Shown: positions 12,201-24,200 of the stretch, piece after piece
Layout of the letters: each line of letters opens with the position of its first letter
Numbering within the stretch: the first letter of the stretch is position 1
NCBI GenBank assembly: GCA_013400115.1
Contig: VXBP01004466.1
Span: 1 to 64,000 of the forward strand
Direction: 5' to 3'
Length of the DNA: 64,000 nucleotides
Origin: Rhinopomastus cyanomelas
Lineage: Eukaryota; Chordata; Aves; Bucerotiformes; Rhinopomastidae
Translations under genes and position numbers: made by a program
The notes under the pieces: generated by a model
Seen by the model: the letters and a program-made list of their open reading frames with translations, nothing else
What the model was told of the DNA's origin: nothing
Database searches by the model: none

Positions 12201-15200
12201 GTGACAAGGACCTAGAGATAGAGAAGTAACTGGTGTCAAGTGAACACTAGTATTTGTGCTCTCTGCCCCAAACACAACACATCTAGGGTTAGTACAGGCA
12301 ATTCTGCAGGTCCTGCACGTCTCCCGCATTTGCTTCCCTGCTGGTGCAAAGTCATGGCCTTGTCTACAGGGCTGACAGAACACAGGGAAGGTGTGTAGTT
12401 GGTGATAGGCTCCAAGGTATCAGACCCTGGCTCTCAGCAGCACCCTAAGACCCAGCGCCCCGTGTGGGCACCGATGATCCCAATGATGTTCCTTTCAAAA
12501 CAGTTCCATTCACTGCATTTAACCCGCTCCATATGGACTAGCTGCAGTTAATTCTGGCTGCAGGGGAAGGTCTGAACCCACATGGGCAAGGCTTGCCCTC
12601 ACTGTGTGGGCATAAATCATCACCTTTGGCACCTGGAAAAGAAAACCTCCATGCCCTGCCCCCAGCCCTGCTTCGCTCAGCATTCCTGCACTCAGCCCAA
12701 GACAAAGTCTATCAATAATTCAGGGCACTCAGATATCCACTGTAGAACAAAGGGCACCACTTTAATTGGATTTAAAAGGCGATTAGAGGCAGGAGCACAA
12801 AACACATCCTTGATTGGCACTAACTCTGCAGGGAGTGAGTTCATCTGCTGCTTAGGATCAAGACTTCATTCCTACCCAAGATAAATCATACAATATGTTT
12901 TCCCTCTTCCCGAAGAAACACGCAATAGGTACCCACTAAGAAACAATTAATTAACCAAACGAGTAATCTCGCCTAACAGCACAACCTCAGTGTGCACAGA
13001 GGCCCAGGGCTGCCACACATTAAGGCCAGTTAAGACAGGTTGATATACACAGAACTAGAGTAACCTCACTTCTTCCTGTATGTACTGAAGCAAGAAAGGA
13101 GATGCTCTCAGGTTGTCTACTGGGAAGCTGAAGAAGCCTTGAATTTCCTTCTGATGAAGATCCATAGTGATAATGTGCGTTAAACCTAAGGGAAAAAAAT
13201 ACAATTCATTGAGTTGACTCCCACATGGCTGGAGTGCCTCAAATAACTCAATTTCCCAGGATATTTTAACCATTACTCAGACTCATGCCACATGATAACA
13301 CAAGAACAAATGGGTTACTGTGAAAAGTCCCCAAGACACAATGAGGAACAGGCATGCGACAGGCACAGCATGAGGCTGATGCTGTATTTCAACGTGACGC
13401 TTCTAGGCCACTTCTCCAGGTGAGAGTTACAAAGAAATAAAAACCCAGCTGACGAAAACTAATTCCCTGAGAGCAGCTCAAGGGCTCAGCAGCACGTCCC
13501 CACATCCAGCAGGAAAAAAGTAGGACAGACCCGCTCTGGGATGCGCAGCAGCGTCAGAGCCTGCCACGCTGCACTGCTTCCTGGGTCACTCACCTGCCTT
13601 GGCGAGCATTGATGCCAGCAACTTGCAGACTATAGAGCCCCTCTTCCGCATTTTGCTCTGTTTGCTGTAGGGGAAGTAAGGGATGACCCCAATGATATTC
13701 TTGGCACAGGAAGTCTTCAGTGCATAGGCCATTATCAGCAGCTCCATGACTGCAGTGTTCACATCTCTGGGAAATTTGAAAACCATTCCAAATATTAGGA
13801 GGTGCTTTTCCAGTGTGACTCCTTTTCCTTTTATACCCACACCCTTCTCCACTAAACTTCCAGGCAAATAGTGCCACAGCTTATGGTAATGTATGCAAGA
13901 CCCATTTTGTAACAGAGCCCTCCTTCCCTCATGCCACAGCACATTACAATCAGCTACACACACAGGACATGACTCCAGCTCTCAGGAGCTGTCGACCAGA
14001 GTTTGATTTTTTTTATTCTAACATGAGGTGTGTGATGATTTCCCTCCCTCACCACAACCAAAAATAAAGGCTTTTTTCTTCATTTATATTGGAACAGATG
14101 TCACTTCATCCAGGGCACTTTGAAATAAAACAGTCATCATCAGCGCATGCACAGCCAACACCACTTCACCCACGCTGGATTTATTAGGGTATTTTTAGTA
14201 GTGTAGGGCAGGTTATTTTTCCTGTCTTAAAAAGTGCCACACTTTGAAGTGCTACACAGACCACATTGCTTTGGTGGAGGCCACCATCTCCATGCTCTCC
14301 AGCTCATCTAGAAATGGAAGGAACAGCAGCCCAGTAAGTGCCAAATGATAGTTTCTTGGAAGAAATTAAAAAAAAAAAAATGCAACAAAGGCAGAAGGTA
14401 TCTGCAGATCTGCAGACCACAGCAAGGAATACATGTCAAACCCCATGCCCAGCACCACCATGATGCGAGACCCTGCAGGAGTGTTTTCATCTGCATTTTA
14501 AGCCATTTTGGGAAGGAGAAAAAAAAGCCCAGTCCTTCTAGTTCCTTAAAATCAACACCAAGAAACACTGTCTGCATTGTCACAGACTGACTCAAAACCA
14601 TTTGGAAACTGAGGAATATGCAAGCCAGAGAACAGAGAGACAGACGGTCTTCCTACAAAGCAGACATCCTCACTTGGGGGTTTTTACCACAAACAGCTTC
14701 AAGTGACACACCAGTTCTCCAGACTGGTCCCCAGGAGGGCAATGGTATGGTAGCTCAGAGCAGGGGCTGACTGAGCCATCTTTCCACACAGCAACAGAGG
14801 AATAAATTGCACAGAGCAGATTAAAGCTCCGCAGACCTTTTAGGCCATCACCCAGACATTGCTTGAGGACCAGCTTTTTCCCCTCACCACTAGGGGTGGC
14901 TTCCCCAAGAGCTCAGAGGAACCATATTTTGAGTGTCTGTGACCCATTACAAACCTCTATTTCCATTTCTTTATCACCCTCCCTTCCTTTGGGAATTTAC
15001 CTCTGTTTGAGCCTCTTCATTTGTGAGGGCTCTGGGTCTCTGTTCTCCTGCTGGCCACGCCAGCCTGCGTCCACACAAGAAAGCTTTGTTAGCTCTGAAG
15101 CACCCAGCCAAGAATTACATAAAACACAACCCCCTGCCACATAGGGCAACGAGCAAAGAAAGAACTGCTTCTTCCTTTCGGTGTTTTAGCTGTGCCAGCG

Positions 15201-18200
15201 GGGCCACAAGAGGAGAAAGAGATGCTACTATCAGTGTTGGATAGAACCAGAGTGGCCAAGTTTCAGCCTATTTAGAATTCATCTGAGAAATTCAGTATCT
15301 TCCATCATGCTATTTTAGAATTACTCTTTCAAAAATGTATATTCACATAGAAAGCAGATAAGGAACAAGACTGCTCCCAGGAGAAAGGATTACAGTCAAA
15401 TTCAAAAGGCACCAGCAGTCCTGGCACAGCCACAGGACACTGGTAGCTGTATCGGTGTACAGATTACTCAAGAAAGCACTAATCTCAGCAGCCAAGCAGG
15501 ACCCTGTGCTGGACTTCAGGGTATCTCCTGCAGATCACTCAGCACAGGAGGATCTCTGTCCCTCTGGAGGACCTACAGTGGGCTCATAGAGGCAAGCAGC
15601 ACTCTCCTGGTTGCTTCCTGCCAAGCCAGCCATCAGCTTTGCTAAGAAGCATTGACCCCAAACAAGCTCCCAGTTTTAAGTGGGGATTGACTGGGGGAAA
15701 TGACATCTGTGGTTGGAGCACCACCACTGCATCTCCAAAACAGGTACCCAGGACAACACCCCAGCCTCCTCCTGCCTTGAAGCCACACTCACAGTTACTG
15801 CTGAAAAGCCTGAGCCAAGACCACACACAGGGACTGTCAGCTCATTACCAGGACATTTGAAGTCAGCTCAGCCCTCCCTCACATCCCAATGGTCACCCTT
15901 CTCCAGCAGCCTGGAGCGTCTCTTGCTGCCCCCATCCATCCCTGAGTCATCCCTGAAGATCCCTGTTCCTGGAGCTGAGCTTATGTGAAAAGGGGTCAAT
16001 CAATTTTGCACCAACACTCAGTACTAAAAGACTCCTTTTGTTTTTAGTGCATCACTAAACCACCAACTTGTTCATTTTTGTACAGACTAAAAGTGAGCTG
16101 TTTGGGTTTTCCTCATGCAAATGCTCATCCACACAACAGCAGCCTTGGGTGATATCTGTCTTTGTAACTGGTTTAGTTCTCCTGGATGATTTTTGGACAG
16201 GGAGCTTGTATCAAATATTCAGGTCTTTCTGTTCTCTCTCTGGGCATTTCAGATGCAGCACAATGAGTTTGTTTTCCTCTCTACTTCTTTCCTACTAATC
16301 CCTAGTATTTTGTTTACTTTTCACACTGCTACCAAATGCAGTAGTTCTATTCTTGGATTCATCACCATAATAGTTGTTTTTACTCTATTGTAAAGCACCA
16401 CTGCAAAACAGAGATGCCCTTGAACCTGTCCTCCCAAGCAAGACAACAAGGCACAGCTGCAAGATCTCAAGAATAAAAGATGATCTGCCTGTCCAACAGC
16501 AGCTCCTCACCTGGAGGAGCTTGAAGTTTGGCTCAAAAGGATCCATTTCTTGACCCACAGCTCTGACTTCAGTTTATGGAAAAAACACAAGGATCAACAG
16601 TCAGAGGATGTTTTCTCCACCCACAACTCTGTCCCTCATGCTCTGAGGTACTTATCTCTAAGCACTTTATCATGTTTACTCAGCTCTCAGAGCCCTGTCG
16701 CAGGACAGAACAGTGCTGTTCACCCCAAACATAATCCTGCATCAGGGGATTTTCATCTTGAGGAGATTTAGTTGCACCCCGAGGGAGGAAACACTTGGAG
16801 CATCGCTCTGGAGATACATGAGCTCCAGGAAGATGCCCTCAGCCTGCAAGTGGAACTCCAAAGGTGTGCAAGCTGATCTGAGTGTTCTGCTGGTTTCTTT
16901 AACAACAGACCAAGCACTACAAAGGAAATGACCCTGAATTCTCACTGAGCTCCATTTCTTTGGCAAAGAAGAAAAAACCCCCTCTGTTTTCAAGGTATCC
17001 TGCTACCTCTGCATAAGCTCTCATGCTTCTTGTGATCTCCAAAGACTGAGCAGAATTTGGGAGCTTGGAAAAACTATCAGAGCCAGATTGTTTTGCTGGC
17101 TGTGCATCAGCATCCTATCGATAGGCATCACTGAAAACAGCATCTCCCCTACCCACAGTTGGCCATTTCACAGCTATTTATACATTGGCTCGCTTCCCAC
17201 CATCCTACAGCTAACACACTACACTCATCCTCAACCAGAGAGCAGCAAGGTTCCAGGGCTTAGCAGCTCATTTTCTAGTCCCCAGGTTACTCACAGCACT
17301 TCTTTTTCATCTTTTTCCAAGGCTACAACAGCTCAAAAAACCCAACACCAATAAGAGCTATAGGAGCACAGGAGGGAAGGTACAGACTTCCACCTGAGCT
17401 TAGTTTCACCCCACTACAGTGAAAACAGGAAGAGGAATCCAGGCTGGGATAAAAGCAATTGCTGCAATTGGTTTATGACTTTTCTGCTTGGAAACTGGAG
17501 GAAATCACACAGCCCGAGGTGGAAATTCCTGACCAAAATGGTCACAGCTTTTGGTGTGCAAGGACCACACACAGACCAGGGATGTTTCACTCAAAGCCAG
17601 TCATCTCATTCTTCCCTCAAATGATACACAAGCTACTCCATGGGAAGCTTCTCAGGGTGCTGTGGCACAAACAATTCTCTGAGAATTTTAACAGCACTAT
17701 GTGGTGTCTTAAATGTAACTCAGTGACAACACTGGAAGGAGACTGGTTATCATGAAGCTAACGGTGAGCAGAACAACCTACTGCCCCGGAAATTCAAAGC
17801 CTTTCACAGCCATAAAGCAGCCACAGGTGCCTTACCTGGGGATTGTCTGTATAATGAAGATATCCTGTCCCCGGACAGATTCTTTTATTTCAACTCTTGT
17901 TTCTGAAGAGGACAGAAAACACAGTTTTGTTTTCAAACATGATTTACAGTGAAAACATACCGTGTTTAGCAGCAATTTTGCCCACTGCTCTCACTGCTTT
18001 GCCCTTGGAGCACCTACACCTGCCACATACCAGATGAGCCAAGGGGATTTTCCAAAAGCTGGTGGTGAAGTAAAGAGCTGGCATGACATACCAGTGAGTT
18101 ACTGGTATTTACAAGGGAAACCCAGGCTGAATAGTGGTGTCTGTCTCAGCCACACAGATCCCAGATGAGTGAACTAGAGTGCAGAGATGAGCTAGAGCAG

Positions 18201-21200
18201 AGAAATACCTATGCAGCTATTGGACTTAAGTCTAATTGCATGGGCACTGGCAGTAACCATACAGGACTCTGCTGAAAGCAGACTGATTTGCTATGCAGCA
18301 ATGAGGAACAACTTCAGACCTTGTAGCAAGCGACTTGAATTAAAACTAACCCACAAAGGGCAGTGAGCTCTTACCGGCACAAGCATAACAGCCAACCCAA
18401 TAGCTTACACACCACAGGGGCCACTCACACCGAGCCAGCATGCTTCCATCCAAGTTTGCAAGGCAGACACTTTGAAAGCAGAACATTACTTTCAAACCTG
18501 GGAGGTGTTCCCTCTGCCTGTGTCAGCTCTCTCGTGGATATTGTAACTGAAGTCTTGAAGCAGTAAATGGCTCTTAGTTACTGCACTGTTAGCCAATATC
18601 CTCGTGTTTTAGCCCAGCATCTACAGACACCTACTGTGTCTAAAAAGATGCAGTGAGCTCCAAGAGGCACCATCCCCAGCCTGAATTTGCGCTCTAGTGC
18701 GCGAGGACAGGCCCTTGCTAGGGCAGCTGTAACTGCCTGTAGCTGTGGAGGGCTGTAGAAAGGGAATAAAACATTTGCCAAGCAGACATTTACAAAGTGG
18801 GGTGCTACTTTTAAAGCTGGGAAGTGTTTTGCTAAGCATAAGAATGTGTTGCAGCTGACATCTGAGGTTAGACTTTCCTTCAGAGGAGAGAGTTAGCTGA
18901 TGGCCCTACAAATGAGGTAACGGAAAAACAAGGAACATATTTAATTGTTTTGCCCAAGGTCAGACACAGAGGTTTAGCACTGTCATGAGAAGCAGTAACA
19001 TCACAGCTGAACCACTGCACTCTCAGAGGGTTGTGGCTGACTAAGATACCAAATATTTCTAAGATTACTTCAAAACTGTTGCAAACAGTAAAGGACTGTC
19101 TTACCTCCATTGGTTTCCTGGTACACTACAGATTTCCCCAGCTCAGCACCGAGACGCCTGCAGAGACAAAAGAAAATTCAAAATGGAAGAAGCCAGAAGT
19201 TTACAATCTGAAACAGAGACTAAACCAAACATTACACACCAACAAAACACAGAGTCACCCAACAGGGAGCAGAATGCATGAGCCAGGCTGCAGATCTACA
19301 TTTCCTCTCTTCCCTGGGTGTCTCCTTCACCCTGGGGCAGTGAATGCCATGCTCCAAGACCCACTTTGTGCACCACTGACCAAAAGCTGCGAGTCCTGAT
19401 GGCAAATGACACCTCTTTAGACTGCACAATGCCATCTTAGGTGGATCTGCTGTGGAACTAAACATTAATGATTTACTCTGACTTGATTAATGGTAACTGG
19501 GTCGCTTTTTTTGACTCCCAGGTCTTTTTCTCCACTCCATTCCGCTCCCAACCTTCCTTCTGAAATAAAATCCTCTTCAATCAGCTGAGTTAACTTTGAA
19601 AAAAGTTTTCTAATATCTTGCAAATGACTCCTTCCTTCTCTCAAGCATCAAACCTACAACATGGTCACGTGGTACTGACAAGTCACCCATTAGTAAGTAT
19701 TTAAGAGCACAAGTGCTTTAACTGTGAGCCTATGCTGAGAGACCCTGCACCATTCAGACCACGGTGCTGGCCAAGTCCCTCTTCTCCTCCAGGGTCTGCT
19801 CAGTACCAAAGTCCTCTGATCAGGAAACAGCTTATGCCTGAAAAACACCTGTGTTCACCACATTGATTACAGCAGCAGTCGCCTGCCTCCACAAACTGTG
19901 TTTACCTGGGCACACACCAAAACTGTGATTCAGGACTAACTTTAAATAAAGAGCCCACAGACTTCCTCATGGAAAGGGTCATCAGGCCTTGGAAAGGGAG
20001 GGGGTTGAATCACCATTCCTGGATCTGTTTAAAAGTAATGGAGATCTGGAGTGTAGGGACAGGGTTTAGCCATGGGTTGGGACAGCTGGATTAAATGGTT
20101 GGACATTATGATCTTGAAAGTCTTTTCCAACCTAAACAAGTGTATGACTCTATTCTCCATAATTGGCTTTCTCGCAGTCTGCCATCTTCAACAGTCAGTC
20201 TCTCTTCATTTTCTTAGCCACAGACTCAGACTTTTACTTCTAAATTGTCAAAGGTTTTTTGTTCAGAAGTCAGTAAGTCAGCACAACCTTGGCATGTAGT
20301 GCCCCCCACCCCCCGCAACTGCTGGGCTCGGCTCTGAACCCACAAGCTAAAGGTCTTGGCTAGAAGCTGGTCTGGAAAGCACACCCAGACAGCTGTGATA
20401 ACAGCTACTCAAATGCAATGGGATATATTTGCTTAGCTGGCTACAGAGCAGGGATTTGGCACAACAAACACTCCCGACAGTGCGTCTGGCAGCACGTTCT
20501 GCCATGGCTTGGGCTGGTGAGTAAACTGCCACAACAAAAATATCATACACATGTGGGTGTATCCAGCCCAGTTCAGGCACCCACAGCATTACCACCTGTG
20601 AGCTGTGCAGTCAGGAATGAGTGGGCCCCTCCAAACCTTGAACTGGGCCTCTCTCATCAGCCCGGCTGGGCTAGAAGTTGTGGCTGAGACACAAAGGCAC
20701 CTTCAGGATCAGCAGAGTCTTCAAACAGAGCTGGCAGCTGGTCAAGTAAAGGCGAGTCTGGGTGGATCCAAGAGATGGACACACAGTAACGGGGAGTTTT
20801 GCAGATGGAACCAAACACTTGCTGTCACGCCTTGGGATCTCACTGTCTTTCTGATGACAGCCAAGCACTTGCAACCACTGAGCTTTTGTCTCTTCACTGC
20901 CAAGGCATCCAAGTCAAAACAAGCTCAAGAATCACATACCTGCTTGCACAAAGCAAACCAGCGTGTGCAGGGGAAATGTTTAATGATTCACATTTGTTCC
21001 TCCACAAATGCACAGCACATCTTGCAAGCTCCCTTCAGAGGCACATGCACCCTGACTTCTCTGCATGTTCCTACCTCACTACTAGAAAAACATTCCATTA
21101 ACAAGACTGTGCAACTGCATCAAAACCAGTCCAGCCAGACACCTCGCAGAAAAACACCCCCTGGCAAGTTGGCTAAGCAGTGGCAAAACAACATAGCAGA

Positions 21201-24200
21201 GGTCAGAGATACTGCGAGGATGAGGCTGGCAAGAAGAAACCAGAGCCCAGTGCTCGTACTGCACCAGTGCAGCTTCTGCGCTCCTGAAACATGGGAAAGG
21301 TTTGTTTCCAGACAGGAAAACAGACACACTGAACAGCCCTTTTTGTCAAACCTGGGTGCAGACAGCAGCACAGCAGAGAGTAAGAAGCTCTTAACTAAAG
21401 GAACAAGTGGTTGATGACTGCTGTGGTACAACCATAAATCCCAACTCTGCTCCAACTGTTAACTGTAAGTAAACAGGAAGGGAGGCAATGGGGAGAGCAA
21501 GAGATAAAACTGCTCATAAAAGTCATACATGAACCCTGCCTGCAGTACTCTGCAGTCCTGAGAGCTATGGGCACAGACAGACCGATGTGGGCAGCACTAC
21601 CAGAGCAGTTCAAGTATGTTTGCCCAAGGGCACACCTGCCACTAAATCTATTTCGGAAGGCTGTGCTGAGCCCAGACTTCAGACAGTGAAGGAGCCTGAT
21701 AAAACCTCAATTTAGTCAAGGTTATTAAAAAGACTTTTCATGCAGTTCCTGAATTCCACAGGAATTGTCTCAGAAGGGAGATATGCAGCAAAGTCAAGGG
21801 CAGAGCACAGCCTTAGCCACCACGGAGCCTTGTAACAAGAGTTTAAAGATAACTCCCCCTTTCCCATCACCTCTCCCTTTTCCCCCTCCATCCTCAGTTC
21901 TTTTCTCTCTAAATCTTCTCTATGCAGAAAACTGTTGCAGGTGACAGAGGAATTAAGCTGACAGCAAGAACTCTGTGTTGAGTTTCAGGACTAAGAGCAG
22001 AATCATATGAAAAGGAGCTATTCCTCTTTCTGGATTAGTTGTCTGCAGATGTGGGCAGAGCTACACCAGAGAAACAGCTGCTGCTGCAGGTAACACAGCA
22101 CAGACCCCTGTAAAGAGCTGCCTCTGGCCTCGCAGGTAAATCATGTCTCCAAGTAAAATGAGCTCCATCGACAAAAGATCTGCTGTGTGGCACAGTACCT
22201 GGCTGCAGGGAGCATGGGACAGTTGCCAAGACTGTAGTATTTAAGAGTGGAGAATTGGACATACTCATTTTACATGGAAATGTCACTGTTAACCAGCACA
22301 AAGCAGACATCAGAGAAGACGATCACATACAGAAGCAATTTTCTTCATCCAAGAGAGACAAACTCAGCTTGGCCTTGGTTTTGTTTTTAAAAGCGGCAGT
22401 CTTCAGAGCTGGGATGTGTCAAGAAGTACATCTACGTACACACAGTCCTGCCAAGCTCTGTGCAGAGGGCTGGGCATGTAGGTTCCTGGCTTTCCAACTT
22501 TTTAACACCTCCTCAACGTAAGCAACACCCCCGTGTGACCATTCACTGCTGCTGATGGAGAAAGTCCTTGCACCAGCTCTGTCACTAAACCAAATCCTCA
22601 GAGACCAGAGAGCATCTAAGAGAAAAATACTTTTTCTGTCTTAACACATATAATCCTGCTCAGCAACTGGCCGGTTACATTGGTCTGGATCCTCTCTGTA
22701 AACACTGCTCAGGAAAGGCGATTTAACTTTCTGCAGTCTCTACACATGCCAGAGGATATTCAGTGGTGCACTCGCAACAGCATTTATAAAATCCATCTCC
22801 AGTTCACAGCCTAAACGCAAAATACTCAGGAGTCACCTACGGTTTAATGAGAAAGTGACACACTGCAGTATTTTAGGAAATGCCACAAGGTTCTATTAGC
22901 CTGCACTTTAAAACGTTCCTCTGCAGACTGTCACAAACCACTGCACCAGGCTCTCAAGACAAAGGACAGCCTGTTCAAAGAGACTTTATGTTTAGCTGAA
23001 TCAAAATTCAAGAGACAAACGCACTTGCAGCATTTTGTGCCATCAAAGCATGTTTCAGTCCCACTGGGAAGGGCTCCCAGCTACTGTGACACTGGTAAAT
23101 TCCTTCTCTGAAGGAAGCTTCCAGCTAGCTCACAGTGTAAACATGCGCTTAGAGGAGAAACCTGCACATGGATGAAGCACTTGAACATGATATGATACAA
23201 TTTTGGCATCACCCTCTTCACTGTAAACAGTTCAATTGCTCTCAGCTCTACAAATACCTGACTCTTCCCATGGTTACAGACTCTATAAGCCCCCAAAACT
23301 CCAGAAGGAGCGGAGAGCAGAGGATCCACTCCATGCTTGGATGTGGTCAAAGCAAGTTATGGCCTGACTCTGAACTGCTTTTCAAACTTGAGCACATCTT
23401 TATTTAGAGATCAGTGAATGGGTCCAGCTACCACAGACACAGCCCTACACTGTTTCATAACCTTCCACTACAAGAACAGGCCAGGAGAGGGAAAGGAAAG
23501 AGCAGTTTCCAGGATACAAGGCAGTCTCCACATTGAGATGCCCTCGTTAACTACCCTGATCAATCCTTTACCTCTCCATCCACCCAGCACAGCTGGATAC
23601 CTGAACAGCCTCTGCTCATCTGCCCCACTTGTAACCAGATCCTCCAACTACCATACTGGTGGATATTCCTTTTGCTTTCTGAAATCTTTTGATGCAGTTT
23701 AACCCTCTGTTTTCCTACAGCCACAGGGCTGCATCTTCCAAGACTGAAAAGGTTGCTGGCAGCTCCTCTCTTTCCATAGTTCTTTCCAGAGGGAAGCACA
23801 GGATCTGTAGATGGGGAGAGCAGTAACATCAGATTACTGCGACTTGATTCCTGTGCCACCCTCTCATGTGCTTCTGTTTGCCACAATGACAAGTTTTCCT
23901 CCATCCCATGAGAAACGCCCCTTACTTCAGCAGAGAAAGGCTGACAAGTTCTCCTAACACACCATCACTTCGAAAAGCCAGGGCTCACCTCCTGCTCATT
24001 CACACCAACCATTGCTCTGGTGTGAGTGTTGTGTGCCTGGCTACCCTAGACCGGGGATCAGAACACACATCTCCATCTTTTCTCATTACTTGGTGTGATT
24101 TAGGCTCACAGCATTGCTTTAATCTTTAATCTGCCAGCATTTCAGGTGCTGCAAGGCAAATTAACATCTAGAAGACTCCCATCTGCAATGAGCTGATGAC

